Shown: positions 1 to 9,426, counted from the first letter of the stretch. The stretch is DNA of 64,000 bases from Actinomadura nitritigenes (GCF_017573545.1 NZ_JAGEOK010000032.1:62001-126000); one strand, 5' to 3'. Notes: generated by a model not told the origin, from the sequence alone. Made by a program: numbers and translations.

Positions 1-661
1 CTCCTCGGGCCGGGCCGGAGCGGGTGAACGGTTCGAGTCCGACGGTCTCCACGGGCGGGCCGCCGAGCGCGAGGTCGCGGACGGCGGCGCGGTCGGCGGC
101 CGTCGGGCCCGGCCCGGGGAGCGCGTCGCGGACGGCGAGCAGCACGTCGGTGTAGGGGCTGCCGTAGGCGTCGAGGGCGTGCCGCAGCAGGTCGAGGCCG
201 GGCCGGTGCTCGCGGAGCAGCCGTTCGCCGGGGTCGGGGCAGCGGGCGGCGAACTCCAGCAGCACGGGCAGGAAGTCGGGCAGCCGCCCGCCTCCGGGCT
301 CCCAGCCGTGCTCGTGCAGGACGCCCTTGAGCCGGGCGAGGGAGCCGCCGCGGCGGCGGGTGTCGCCGTCGGTGTAGTAGGTGAGGTCCAGGGTGCGGCG
401 GCGGGTGCGGTCGAAGGTGGCGACGTAGCGCGCGGCCAGGTCCAGGGGCGCGACGCCGTCGACGTTCCGGCAGAAGCGCAGCAGGGCCTCGGCGCACCCG
501 GCGGGTGACCCGTGGAGCACCGCGGGGTCGCTCAGGACCGTGCGGACCGCGTCCACCCGCCGCGGCCACGTCTCGGGGTCGGGGTAGGTGAGCAGCAGCG
601 ACGCCGCCTGGTAGACGGGGGCGCTGGAGCCGGAGGCGCCGGAGACCGGTGCGCCCTTCAC
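1..661 (-). CDS. narJ: nitrate reductase assembly chaperone NarJ (3' end outside window)
   Basis: NarJ is a cytoplasmic helical chaperone of the TorD/NarJ type. It binds apo-NarG and is needed for molybdenum cofactor insertion. The frame opens with GTG at 661, in a 4-base GTGA overlap with the narH stop, so translation of the two is probably coupled. No stop is reached before base 1; about 220 codons are visible and the C-terminus lies outside. Family-like stretches are YQAASLLLTYPDPE (residues 17-30), a LPDFLPVLLEFAARCPD segment near residue 140 and PYTDVLLAVRDALPG further on. The frame was read directly from the complementary strand. narI would be expected next, beyond the edge. The identification rests mainly on the position after narGH and on these motifs. 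Confidence 0.88.
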   Translation of the reverse strand, partial: MKGAPVSGASGSSAPVYQAASLLLTYPDPETWPRRVDAVRTVLSDPAVLHGSPAGCAEALLRFCRNVDGVAPLDLAARYVATFDRTRRRTLDLTYYTDGDTRRRGGSLARLKGVLHEHGWEPGGGRLPDFLPVLLEFAARCPDPGERLLREHRPGLDLLRHALDAYGSPYTDVLLAVRDALPGPGPTAADRAAVRDLALGGPPVETVGLEPFTRSGPARG

Positions 662-2262
662 AGCCCGTTCTCCTCGGAGCGGCGCGGGAACAGGCCGCGC
701 GGGCGGCCCCGCCCGTTCCAGTCGAGCAGGTTCACCCGCCCGCCGGACTCCGCCGGGACCGGCTCGCGCTGCGGCGGCATGTGGAACCGCTCCGCGTCAC
801 CGGGGTACATGCCGGGGCCGCCCTCGCCGTCGAGGCTGCATCCGGCGCCGGAGACGTCGTCGGGAACGGTGCCGTTGTACGTCGTCGGGATGACGTACCG
901 CTCCTCGTACTTGGCGAGGGCGAGCAGCCGGTACATCTCCTCGATCGCCCGCTCGTCGAGGCCGACGGCGCGGGCGATGGCGGGGTCGCGCTCCTCGCCG
1001 AGGTTGACGCGGCGCATGTGCGCGCGCATCGCCGCCAGGCGGCACAGCGCCGCCTCCACGGGGGCCGTGTCGCCGGCGGTGAACAGGTGCGCGAGGTACT
1101 CCAGCGGGATGCGCAGCGAGTCGATCGCGCCGAACAGGTTCGCCGGGTCCTCGCCGTCGTGGCCGCCCGCGGTGACCGCCTCGACGACGGGCGAGAGCGG
1201 CGGCACGTACCAGACCATCGGCATCGTCCGGTACTCCGGATGCAGCGGCAGCGCCACCCGGTACCGGCTGATCAGCGCGTGCACCGGGGAGCGGCGCGCG
1301 GCGGTGATCCAGTCGTGCGGGATGCCGGACTCCTCGGCGGCGCGCGCCACGTCCGGGTCGCCGGGGTCGAGGAAGCAGCCGAGCTGCGCCCCGTACAGGT
1401 CGCGCTCGTCGGGCGCCTTCGCGGCCTCCCCGACCCGGTCGGCGTCGTAGAGCATCACGCCGAGGTAGCGCAGCCGCCCCACGCACGTCTCCGAGCAGAC
1501 GGTCGGCGCGCCGGCCTCCACGCGCGGGTAGCAGAACGTGCACTTCTCGGCCTTGCCGGTCTGATGGTTGAAGTACACCTTCTTGTACGGGCAGCCGGAC
1601 ACGCACATCCGCCAGCCCCGGCACCGGTCCTGGTCGACCAGGACGATGCCGTCCTCGATCCGCTTGTACATCGCGCCGGACGGGCAGACCGCGACACACG
1701 ACGGGTTCAGGCAGTGCTCGCAGATCCGCGGCAGGTAGAACATGAACGCCTGCTCGTACTCCAGCCGCACCCGGTCGTTCATCTTCCGCAGGACGGGGTC
1801 GGCGGCGAGGGCGTCCGGGCCGCCGCCGAGGTCGTCGTCCCAGTTCGGCCCCCAGGTGACGGCGGCGGGGCGGCCGTCCACGAGCGAGCGCGGGCGGGCC
1901 GTCGGCACGTCGTCGCCGAGCGGCGCCGAGATGAGGGTCTCGTAGTCGTACGTCCAGGGCTGGTAGTAGTCGTCGAGCGACGGCATCTCCGGGTTGGCGA
2001 ACAGCCGCGCCAGCCGCCGCGCCCGGCCGCCCGCGCGGGGGACGAGCCGGCCGTGCTTGAGCTCCCAGCCGCCCTTCCACCGGTCCTGGTCCTCGTGGCC
2101 GCGCGGGTACCCCTGGCCGGGCCGCGTCTCGACGTTGTTGAACCAGGCGTACTCGGTGCCCTCCCGGTTCGTCCAGGTCTGCTTGCAGGTGACCGAGCAG
2201 GTGTGGCAGCCGATGCACTTGTCGAGGTTCATCACCATCGCCACCTGGGCCATCACGCGCAT
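658..2262 (-). CDS. narH: respiratory nitrate reductase beta subunit NarH
   Basis: Iron-sulfur electron-transfer subunit of the membrane-bound NarGHI nitrate reductase, which passes electrons from the NarI haems to NarG. The 534-residue protein shows the expected cysteine groups: CIGCHTCSVTCKQTW (Cys16, 19, 22, 26), CEHCLNPSCVAVCPSG, then CRGWRMCVSGCPYKK with Trp in place of one Cys (the family's [3Fe-4S] site), and CTFCYPR / CSETCVGR. Length agrees with the family (about 510-560). ATG at 2262 lies one base after the narG stop; a second Met four codons in (MAQVAMVMNLDKC) is an alternative start. The narJ GTG overlaps its stop. It is part of a narGHJ(I) operon used for anaerobic or low-oxygen respiration. 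Confidence 0.97.
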   Translation of the reverse strand: MRVMAQVAMVMNLDKCIGCHTCSVTCKQTWTNREGTEYAWFNNVETRPGQGYPRGHEDQDRWKGGWELKHGRLVPRAGGRARRLARLFANPEMPSLDDYYQPWTYDYETLISAPLGDDVPTARPRSLVDGRPAAVTWGPNWDDDLGGGPDALAADPVLRKMNDRVRLEYEQAFMFYLPRICEHCLNPSCVAVCPSGAMYKRIEDGIVLVDQDRCRGWRMCVSGCPYKKVYFNHQTGKAEKCTFCYPRVEAGAPTVCSETCVGRLRYLGVMLYDADRVGEAAKAPDERDLYGAQLGCFLDPGDPDVARAAEESGIPHDWITAARRSPVHALISRYRVALPLHPEYRTMPMVWYVPPLSPVVEAVTAGGHDGEDPANLFGAIDSLRIPLEYLAHLFTAGDTAPVEAALCRLAAMRAHMRRVNLGEERDPAIARAVGLDERAIEEMYRLLALAKYEERYVIPTTYNGTVPDDVSGAGCSLDGEGGPGMYPGDAERFHMPPQREPVPAESGGRVNLLDWNGRGRPRGLFPRRSEENGL

Positions 2263-2263
2263 G

Positions 2264-5200
2264 TCAGTACTCCACGTTCTGCGAGCGGCGCCGGATGACG
2301 GTGACGGCGTCGCGCTGGTTTCCGGTGGGTCCGTAGTAGTTGGGCGCGAAGGAGAGCTGGCCGTACCCGCCGACGAGGTGGGTCGGTTTGATCAGCAGGC
2401 GGGTGAGGGCGTTGTGGACGCCGCCGCGCCGGCCGGTGGCCTCCGACCTCGGGACGTTCACCAGCCGTTCCTGGACGTGGTACATGAACACGGTCCCGGC
2501 GGGCATCCGGTGCGAGACGACCGCGCGCGCCACCACGACGCCGTTGGGGTTGACCGCCTCGATCCAGTCGTTGTCGGCGGCGCCGATCGCCGCGGCGTCC
2601 GCGACGCTCATCCAGATGACCGGGCCGCCGCGCGCGAGCGTCTGCATCAGCAGGTTCTCCTGGTACTCCGAGTGGATCGACCACTTGGAGTGCGGCGTGA
2701 CGTACCGGACGGTGACGGAGCGGCCGTCCCCGCCGGGGGCGGGATCCCCGCAGACGGCGGCGGCGTCCAGCGGCGGCCGGTAGACGGGCAGCTGCTCGCC
2801 GAGCTCGGCGATCCAGTCGTGGTCGAGGTAGAAGTGCTGGCGTCCGGTCAGGGTGTGCCAGGGCTTGCGGTGCTCGGTGTTGACGGTGAACGGCGAGTAG
2901 CGGCGGTCGGGCGCCTCCTTGCCCGACCACTCGTAGCTGGCGCCGACCTGCACGGGGCGCTGCTGGGCGTCGCCGAACACGACGCGGCGTTCGGCGACCG
3001 ACTCGGCGAGCGCGTCGAGGCCGCCGCCCGGCCCGCAGCGCCGCGCCAGCCGCTCGAAGCCCTCGGCGCCGAGGCGCCCGTTGGTGGTGCCGGACAGCGC
3101 GAGGATCGCCTCGCACAGCTTCACGTCGGTGTCGAGGAGGGGCCGTCCGAGCGTCGTCTCGTGCGCGGACGTCCCGCAGCGCGCCGCCAGCCAGCGCGCC
3201 TCCGGCTTCGGGTGGACGGTCACGCCCTTCACCGTCATGCCCTGCTCTTCGGCGAGCGGCCCGAACGCCGCGAGCTTCGCGGCGACCGCGGTGTAGTCGC
3301 GTTCCACCAGCGTGAAGGCCGGCAGGTTGAAGCCGGGGACGGGGTCGTGGCCGGCCCGCCAGTCGGGCACGCGTCCGCCGGGCTGCGCGGTCTCCCCCGG
3401 CGTGTCGTGGTGCAGCGCCGTCGCGACGAGGTCGCAGGCGGTGTCCAGGCGCCCGGCGGCCAGCTCGCCGAGCCGCTCCGCGAGCCCGTGGAAGATCTCG
3501 AAGTCGGTGCGCGCCTGCCACGGCGGGCTGATCGCCGGGGAGAACGCGTGCACGTACGGGTGCATGTCCGTGCTGGACAGGTCGTGCTTCTCGTACCAGG
3601 TCGCGGCCGGCAGGACGAGGTCGGCCATCAGCGTGGTCGAGGTCATCCGGAAGTCCAGCGCGAGCAGCAGGTCGAGCTTGCCGCGCGGCGCCTCCTCGCG
3701 CCAGGCCACCTCCAGCGGCCGGTGCCCCGGCGGCGCCTCCCGCGCGGACGCGTTGTCGCCGGCGCCGAGCAGGTGGCGCAGGAAGAACTCGTTGCCCTTC
3801 GCGGACGAGCCGATCAGGTTGGCGCGCCACACGGTGAGGACGCGCGGCCAGTTGGCGGGGGCGTCGGGGTCCTCGCAGGCGAACTCCAGGCGGCCCGCCC
3901 TGATCTCCTCCGCCGCCCACTCGCCCGCCGGGCGGCCGTCCTCGCGGGCGCGGCGGCCGAGGTCGAGCGGGTTCGCGGAGAACGTCGGGTAGGACGGCAT
4001 CCAGCCGAGCCGCGCCGACCGGGCGACCAGGTCGGCGGTGTGCAGCCCCGCGAAGAGGCCGCGCCCGGTCGGCGAGGCGAGCGCGTCCGCGCGGTACCGC
4101 TCGTACCGCCACTGGCCGGTGTGCATGTACCAGTACGGGGTGCCCGCCATCTGCCGGGACGGCCGCACCCAGTCCGCCGCCGTCGACAGCTGCTGCCAGC
4201 CGGTGAGCGGGCGGACCTTCTCCTGGCCGACGTAGTGCGCCCAGCCGCCGCCGTTGACGCCCTGGCAGCCGGTCAGCAGCAGCAGCGACAGGAACGACCG
4301 GTACACGGTGTCGGAGTGGAACCAGTGGTTCGTGCCGGCGCCCATGAGGATCATGCAGCGCCCTTCGGTCCTCTCCGCCGTGTCCGCGAACTCCCGCGCC
4401 ACCCGGACCGCCGCGCTCGCCGGGACGGATGTGATCGCCTCCTGCCACGCCGGGGTGCAGGGCCGCGACGCGTCGTCGTAGTCCCGCGGCCAGTCGCCGG
4501 GGAGCCCGTCGCGGCGGACGCCGTACTGCGCCAGCATCAGGTCGAAGACCGTCGTCACGCGCCGTCCGGCGACCGTCCGGACCGGGACGCCGCGGCGCGC
4601 CGTCCCGCCCTCGTCGTCGAAGCGGGGCAGCAGGACCTCGGCCGCCTCCGCTCCCGGCCCGTGCAGCGTCAGCAGCGGGTCGATGCCGCCGAGGTCGAGG
4701 TTCCAGCGGCCCTCGCCGCGCTCCGACCAGCGGTCGCCGAGCGTGCCGTTCGGCGCGACCGCACCGCCCGTCGCCGCGTCCATCACCACCGGCCGCCACG
4801 CCGCGGCCTCGCCGCCGTCGCCGAGGTCGGCGGCCGTGACGAACTTGCCGGGCACGCACGTCCCGTCGCCGCGCTCGTCCACCTCCACCAGGAAGGGCAG
4901 GTCGGTGAAGCGGCGCGCGTAACCGGTGAAGTACGGCACCTGCCGCCGGACGAAGAACTCGGTGAGGATCACGTGGCCCATCGCCATGGCGAGGGCGCCG
5001 TCCGTGCCGGGGTGGGGGTGCAGCCACTCGTCGGCGAACTTCGTCGCGTCGGCGTAGTCGGGCGAGACCACGACGACCTTCTGCCCCCGGTAGCGGGCCT
5101 CCGCCATCCAGTGCGCGTCCGGCGTCCGGGTGACCGGGACGTTCGATCCCCACAGCACCAGGTACGCCGCGTCCCACCAGTCGCCGGACTCCGGGACGTC

Positions 5201-5956
5201 GGTCTGGTCGCCGAACACCTGCGGCGACGCGATCGGCAGGTCGGCGTACCAGTCGTAGAACGACACCATCGGCGCGCCGATCAGCGACATGAACCGCGCG
5301 CCGACCGCGTGCGAGGCCATCGACATCGCCGGAATCGGCGAGAACCCGGCGACGCGGTCCGGGCCGTACTCGGCGATGGTGTGGACGTGCGCCGCCGCGG
5401 CGATCTCCAGCGCCTCGTCCCAGCCGACGCGCACCAGCCCGCCCCGGCCGCGCGCCGCCTGGTAGCGGGCGCGCCGCGCGGGGTCGCCGGTGACCTCCGC
5501 CCACGCCGCGACCGGGTCGCCGGTCCGCGCCTTCGCCTCCCGGTACATCTCCAGCAGCACGCCGCGCGCCATCGGGTAGCGGATGCGCGTCGGCGAGTAG
5601 GTGTACCAGGAGAACGACGCCCCGCGCGGGCAGCCGCGCGGCTCGTACTCGGGGCGGTCCGGCCCGACGGAGGGATAGTCGGTCTGCTGCGTCTCCCAGG
5701 TGATGATCCCGTCCTTGACGTAGACCTTCCAGGAGCAGGAGCCGGTGCAGTTGACGCCGTGCGTCGACCGGACGACCTTGTCGTGGGCCCAGCGCTCCCG
5801 GTGCGGCGCGTCGTTGACCTTCTGGTCGGCGCGGTAGACCGCCCGCAGGTCGGGCGTCGTCGGCGTCCGCCGTAGCAGGCCGCCCGCCCGCAGCAGGTGC
5901 TCGGCGGCGGCCGCGGCCGCCCGCTCCCCTCGCTCGACCGCTCCCCGACGCCCCAC
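2264..5956 (-). CDS. narG: respiratory nitrate reductase alpha subunit NarG
   Basis: Catalytic molybdenum (bis-MGD) subunit that reduces nitrate to nitrite at the cytoplasmic side of the membrane. Visible family signatures are the FS0 ligands STHGVNCTGSCSW (His, Cys, Cys), EPRGCPRGASFSWYTYS, GPDRVAGFSPIPAMSM, SFYDWYADLP with the Asp that coordinates Mo in E. coli NarG, WGSNVPVTRTPDAHW, and a C-terminal HNALTRLLIKPTHLVGGY segment. I place the start at GTG 5956 because GGAAGGGG precedes it at normal spacing and gives about 1230 residues, close to characterised NarG proteins (about 1230-1250). The frame stays open upstream to a GTG at 6064 and an ATG at 5998, neither with a clear ribosome site. 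It is the first gene of the operon; the upstream spacer holds two short palindromes. Confidence 0.96.
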   Translation of the reverse strand: MGRRGAVERGERAAAAAAEHLLRAGGLLRRTPTTPDLRAVYRADQKVNDAPHRERWAHDKVVRSTHGVNCTGSCSWKVYVKDGIITWETQQTDYPSVGPDRPEYEPRGCPRGASFSWYTYSPTRIRYPMARGVLLEMYREAKARTGDPVAAWAEVTGDPARRARYQAARGRGGLVRVGWDEALEIAAAAHVHTIAEYGPDRVAGFSPIPAMSMASHAVGARFMSLIGAPMVSFYDWYADLPIASPQVFGDQTDVPESGDWWDAAYLVLWGSNVPVTRTPDAHWMAEARYRGQKVVVVSPDYADATKFADEWLHPHPGTDGALAMAMGHVILTEFFVRRQVPYFTGYARRFTDLPFLVEVDERGDGTCVPGKFVTAADLGDGGEAAAWRPVVMDAATGGAVAPNGTLGDRWSERGEGRWNLDLGGIDPLLTLHGPGAEAAEVLLPRFDDEGGTARRGVPVRTVAGRRVTTVFDLMLAQYGVRRDGLPGDWPRDYDDASRPCTPAWQEAITSVPASAAVRVAREFADTAERTEGRCMILMGAGTNHWFHSDTVYRSFLSLLLLTGCQGVNGGGWAHYVGQEKVRPLTGWQQLSTAADWVRPSRQMAGTPYWYMHTGQWRYERYRADALASPTGRGLFAGLHTADLVARSARLGWMPSYPTFSANPLDLGRRAREDGRPAGEWAAEEIRAGRLEFACEDPDAPANWPRVLTVWRANLIGSSAKGNEFFLRHLLGAGDNASAREAPPGHRPLEVAWREEAPRGKLDLLLALDFRMTSTTLMADLVLPAATWYEKHDLSSTDMHPYVHAFSPAISPPWQARTDFEIFHGLAERLGELAAGRLDTACDLVATALHHDTPGETAQPGGRVPDWRAGHDPVPGFNLPAFTLVERDYTAVAAKLAAFGPLAEEQGMTVKGVTVHPKPEARWLAARCGTSAHETTLGRPLLDTDVKLCEAILALSGTTNGRLGAEGFERLARRCGPGGGLDALAESVAERRVVFGDAQQRPVQVGASYEWSGKEAPDRRYSPFTVNTEHRKPWHTLTGRQHFYLDHDWIAELGEQLPVYRPPLDAAAVCGDPAPGGDGRSVTVRYVTPHSKWSIHSEYQENLLMQTLARGGPVIWMSVADAAAIGAADNDWIEAVNPNGVVVARAVVSHRMPAGTVFMYHVQERLVNVPRSEATGRRGGVHNALTRLLIKPTHLVGGYGQLSFAPNYYGPTGNQRDAVTVIRRRSQNVEY

Positions 5957-6094
5957 CTCGCGCACCCCTTCCGCACGTCCGACGGCGTACCGCGGCATGC
6001 CGCGGACGGCTGGACACGGCGGGATGGGAGCGCGGTCCGGTCGCCCGCGAACACGGCGGGTCACCGATTGCGTCCGGAACGTTACTCTCCATCA

Positions 6095-6131
6095 TTGCTC
6101 TGAGCAACGGTTTCTACTAGGCGAGTAGTAG
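6095..6131. promoter_or_regulatory. two palindromes upstream of narG
   Basis: TTGCTCTGAGCAA (6095-6107) is a perfect 6-1-6 inverted repeat. Seven bases on, CTACTA-GGCGAG-TAGTAG (6114-6131) is a perfect 6-bp stem with a 6-base loop. Both lie in the 5' spacer of the nar operon, about 140-175 bases from the chosen narG start. Neither matches the FNR consensus TTGAT-N4-ATCAA. A regulator site is inferred only from symmetry and position. Confidence 0.4.
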
Positions 6132-6405
6132 ATCGTCGGCCGCCGACTTCACTGGAGGATGCGCGTGAAGGTCAGGGTATTGGTCAAGGCTACTCCGGTC
6201 GCGCCGCAACGGCGGCCTCCCCGTGCCCAATTGCGACAAGCCATTGCAAATTGGTGGAGTCTTCATTAATGGTTCGCCGGTGCGGGGCGGCCGGGCCGTA
6301 CCGTCCCGCGCATGCGCCGAACAGCAGCAGCACTCGCGGCCGCCGCACTGAGAATCGGAGTCGTTTTCCAATTTAATGGCATAGGCCCGCCGTCAACGGT
6401 TTAGG
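6132..6405. other. spacer between nar operon and TnpB gene
   Basis: About 270 bases in which I find no convincing gene on either strand. Local composition is less GC-rich than the genes around it (for example around 6225-6265 and 6365-6385). This would suit the upstream part of the nar promoter and the left flank of the TnpB insertion. I could not define an insertion-sequence left end. Confidence 0.4.
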
Positions 6406-7687
6406 GTGTCGATCGTGAGGTTAGTGATGCAGGTGAAGCTGCTGCCGACGCCCGAGCAGGCGGCGGCACTGCACGCGACCCTGCACACCTGCAACAAGTT
6501 GGCCAACCAGATATCGGGCCAGGCGTACGAGAAGAGGGTGTTCTCCCGGACTGGGCTGCAAAAAGCTCGCCTACGCCGAGCTGAAGGCGGCCGGGTTGTC
6601 GGCGCAGCCGGCGTTGCATGTGATCCGCAAGACCGCCGATGCGTACACCACACTGCGCGCCCAGATCGTCGCCGGGCTGCTCGGCGGCGAGAACTCCAAA
6701 CGGCGCCGCAAGGCCGAGTCCAAACCCGTCACGTTCCGCCCCGACGCGGCCCAGCCTTTCGATGATCGGTGTCTCAGCTGGCAGACGGACGCGCGCACCG
6801 TGTCGATCTGGACCGTCCACGGCCGGGTCCAGGGCATCGCGTTCACCGGCAAGCCGTCCCACCTGAAGACACTGGCCGAGCACCGCAAGGGCGAAACGGA
6901 CCTGGTGTACCGGGACGGCAAGTGGTTCCTGCACGCCACCTACCAGGTCGACGAGGCCCCGCTCAACACCGAGCCGACCGACTGGATCGGGGTTGACCGC
7001 GGGATCGTGAACCTGGCCACCACCTGCGACGGTACGAACCACCAGGGCAAGGACCTGAGCAGGTACCGGAGGGCACAGGCCCGGCGCCGCTCAGAGCTGC
7101 AGAAGAAGAAGGCCGCCGGGTCGCGCTCGGCGGCCCGCCGCCTGGCCCGGCGCAAGGCGCGGGAGGGCCGGCACGCCGCGAACGTCAACCACAAGATCGC
7201 CAAACAGATCGTGGCCGATGCCCAACGCACCGGACGCGGGATCGCTCTCGAAGAGCTGAGCGGGATCCGCGGCCGGGTACGGCTCAGGCGGCACCAGCGG
7301 GCCACGCTCTCCACCTGGCCGTTCCACCAACTCGGCACCTGCATCGCCTACAAAGCCCAGCGGGCCGGGGCACCGTTTCTGGAGGTCGACCCGGCCTACA
7401 CCTCGCAGACCTGCCTCAGGTGCGGGCACGTCGCCCGAGGCAACCGTCCAGACCGGGACCGTTTCTGCTGTCGTCGGTGCGGGCTCGCTGGCCCCGCCGA
7501 CCACATCGCCGCCGTGAACGTCCGCCGACGGGCGCGCACGGCGTGGGCATTCGTCAGCATGCCCGGCCCGCCCCCCGCCCAGGGGAAGGGTGATGCGACC
7601 CCAACGCGGCAGCCAGCCGCGACGGGGAGCGCAACGAGGTGCGAACGACCGAGCCACCAGGCCGGCCGTCCACGACCGAGGAGCTGA
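6406..7687 (+). pseudogene. TnpB (IS200/IS605 OrfB-type) RNA-guided nuclease gene, one-base frameshift
   Basis: The N-terminal part reads from GTG 6406 (MQVKLLPTPEQAAALHATL follows the seventh codon) and is in one frame up to about 6560. The rest, LAYAELKAAGLSAQPALHVI onward, is in the +1 frame to the stop at 7685-7687. The break falls at a run of five A (6560-6564); four A would restore one frame of about 426 codons. The C-terminal part keeps the RuvC-like triad: Asp in WIGVDRGIVNLATT, Glu in GIALEELSGI, Asp in ADHIAAVNV. It also keeps the zinc finger CLRCGH...CCRRCG. No TnpA transposase lies next to it. TnpB proteins of this family are RNA-guided DNA nucleases whose guide RNA overlaps the 3' end of the gene. 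The copy may be dead, may use slippage, or the extra A may be a sequencing error. Confidence 0.85.
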
Positions 7688-7998
7688 CCAGCTACACCGC
7701 CGAGGACCCGATCAAGGTGCTGACCGGCGCCGGGCTCGCCGGGCAGACCGAGCGGTTCGTCCGCCCCGAGCAGCGCTACTCCTACGTCTTCGACGGCATG
7801 TCCGGCGAGCTCGACCACGTGCTCGCCGGCGCCGCCCTGGCGAAGCGGGTGACGGGCGCGACGATCTGGCACGTCAACAGCGACGAGCCGACGTTCCTCG
7901 ACTACAACACCGAGTACAACCAGCCGCGCTTCTACCGGCCGGACCCGTTCCGGTCGTCCGACCACGACCCCGTCCTGGTCGGGCTGCGCCTGCACTGA
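7683..7998 (+). pseudogene. 3' fragment of an extracellular endonuclease/exonuclease/phosphatase-fold nuclease
   Basis: About 105 codons reading ELTSYTAEDPIKVLTGAGL ... DYNTEYNQPRFYRPDPFRSSDHDPVLVGLRLH and stop. SSDHDPV is the C-terminal catalytic Asp-His motif of the endonuclease/exonuclease/phosphatase fold, and the DYNTEYN stretch is typical of secreted ExeM/NucH-type nucleases. ELTSYTAEDP corresponds to the family's internal GDLNSY(x)EDP segment. Everything before that, including the signal peptide and most of the catalytic domain, is missing. The fragment begins where the TnpB gene ends, so the element or an associated deletion probably removed the 5' part. An ATG at 7639 keeps the frame open, but its first residues are TnpB-side sequence. 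Confidence 0.75.
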
Positions 7999-8004
7999 TC
8001 CCCG

Positions 8005-8040
8005 GGGGCCCGGCCGTCCGAACCCGGACGCCCGGGCCCC
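8005..8040 (+). terminator. strong hairpin after the nuclease fragment
   Basis: Arms 8005-8020 and 8025-8040 pair over 15 bp with a single C/C mismatch and an AACC loop. There is no long T run. It lies just after the stop of the nuclease fragment, so it probably is the old gene's terminator. Confidence 0.65.
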
Positions 8041-8099
8041 TTGCGCAGCCGCTCACGGAGCGTATGATCCAGGTCACTCTCCTAGTGATCGGTGCGCCC

Positions 8100-8378
8100 A
8101 TGAACGAAGCAGCTCCCCGCCTGGCGTTCGGGATCGGCCCCGACGGGACCTACACGCGGGTCGGTCAGACGGTCGCGTTCGTCCTGGGCCTGCTCACCAC
8201 GTTCGCCTTCCTGCCGCTGGTCGTCGTCGGCGCCGTGCTGTACACCAAGGCCGAGGGCGTCTTCCCCGCGGACGCGGCACGGGCGCGCCGGCTGGTGAAC
8301 TGGTCGTGGATCAGCATCACCGTGCCCGTGGTCATCGCGGTCGCCGCCGCGGCGGCGGTGGCGGTACTGCGGGGCTGA
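8100..8378 (+). CDS. small two-helix membrane protein, unknown function
   Basis: A 92-residue protein with two clear hydrophobic segments: about residues 22-46 ([20 protein letters not shown] and following) and residues 71-90 ([20 protein letters not shown]). Between them lies a polar loop with [19 protein letters not shown]. The loop-then-helix layout and the VNWSWI motif recall small dispanin/CD225-like actinomycete proteins, but I cannot assign the family firmly. The start is uncertain: ATG 8100 has no good ribosome site, and an in-frame ATG at 8064 (MIQVTLLVIGAP) has GGAG just upstream. It stands alone between a terminator and the oxidoreductase gene. Confidence 0.65.
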   Translation: MNEAAPRLAFGIGPDGTYTRVGQTVAFVLGLLTTFAFLPLVVVGAVLYTKAEGVFPADAARARRLVNWSWISITVPVVIAVAAAAAVAVLRG

Positions 8379-8418
8379 CCCGGGAAGAGGGCGGAGCCCC
8401 CGCGGGTTTGCACTCTTT

Positions 8419-9426
8419 ATGAGCATCCCCTTCTCCGTCCTCGATCTGGCGCCCGTGGTGAGCGGCGCCACGTCCGGCGACGCCCTGCGCAACACCCTCG
8501 ACCTCGCCCGCAGGACCGAGGGCCTCGGCTTCCACCGGTACTGGCTGGCCGAGCACCACACGATGCCGGGCATCGCGAGCTCGGCGACGTCGGTCCTGAT
8601 CGGGCAGGTGGCGGCGGCGACGTCCCGGATGCGGGTCGGGTCGGGCGGGGTCATGCTGCCGAACCACGCGCCGATGGTGATCGCCGAGCAGTTCGGGACG
8701 CTGGAGGCGCTGTTCCCCGGGCGCATCGACCTCGGCCTCGGCCGGGCGCCCGGCACCGACCAGGCGACCGCGCGGGCGCTGCGCCGCTCCCCCGAGGCGC
8801 TGTCGGTCGACGACTTCCCCGAGCAGGTCATCGAGCTGCGGGGCTACTTCGCCGAGGACAGCACGGTGACGCCCGCGGCGGGCAACGAGCCGCCGGTGTG
8901 GCTGCTCGGGTCCAGCGGGTACAGCGCGCGGCTGGCCGGGCTCCTCGGGCTGCCGTTCGCGTTCGCGCACCACTTCAGCGCGGAGAACACGCTGCCCGCG
9001 CTGGCGCTGTACCGCGACTCGTTCCGCCCGGGGATGCTGGACGCGCCGTACTCGATGATCGGCGTGTCGGTCACGGCGGCGGAGTCGGACGAGCGGGCCC
9101 GCGAGCTGGCGGCGCCGCAGGCGCTGGCGTTCCTGCGGCTGCGGCAGGGCCGCCCGGGCAAGATGCCCACCCCGGAGGAGACCGCCGCGCACCCGTACAC
9201 GCCGCTGGAGCGGCAGATGATCGACTCGCGTCTCGCGGACCAGGTCATGGGCGGTCCCGAGACCGTCAGGCGGCAGATGGACGCGCTGATCGAGAAGACC
9301 GGCGTCGACGAGGTCATGGTGACCACGCAGGTGTTCGACCACGCCGACCGGATCCGGTCCTACGAGATCCTCGCGGACCTGTACGACCTGAAGGCCGCCG
9401 AGCCGCCGGCCGTCAGCGGCCTCTGA
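8419..9426 (+). CDS. LLM-class flavin-dependent oxidoreductase (MsnO8 type)
   Basis: A 335-residue luciferase-like TIM-barrel protein of the class that uses FMN (or F420 in other branches) for oxidations. It opens with [21 protein letters not shown], and carries [15 protein letters not shown], a [18 protein letters not shown] segment and [15 protein letters not shown], all characteristic of the single-subunit MsnO8-like group. Length is normal (about 330). Substrate cannot be told from the sequence. It is transcribed alone toward the convergent gabT, with a strong hairpin between them. It is intact, unlike a second luciferase-like gene near 27 kb that has decayed. Confidence 0.9.
   Translation: MSIPFSVLDLAPVVSGATSGDALRNTLDLARRTEGLGFHRYWLAEHHTMPGIASSATSVLIGQVAAATSRMRVGSGGVMLPNHAPMVIAEQFGTLEALFPGRIDLGLGRAPGTDQATARALRRSPEALSVDDFPEQVIELRGYFAEDSTVTPAAGNEPPVWLLGSSGYSARLAGLLGLPFAFAHHFSAENTLPALALYRDSFRPGMLDAPYSMIGVSVTAAESDERARELAAPQALAFLRLRQGRPGKMPTPEETAAHPYTPLERQMIDSRLADQVMGGPETVRRQMDALIEKTGVDEVMVTTQVFDHADRIRSYEILADLYDLKAAEPPAVSGL

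Noticed and set aside
31-40. GTTCGAGTCC, like a tRNA T-loop
   Set aside because: The flanking bases do not form the T stem or an acceptor stem, and the site lies inside narJ.
1994-5875. 1293-codon open frame on the + strand opposite narG
   Set aside because: It is the antisense frame of narG; in DNA this GC-rich, stop codons are rare on the opposite strand. Its product is Arg/Pro/Ala-rich with no domain.
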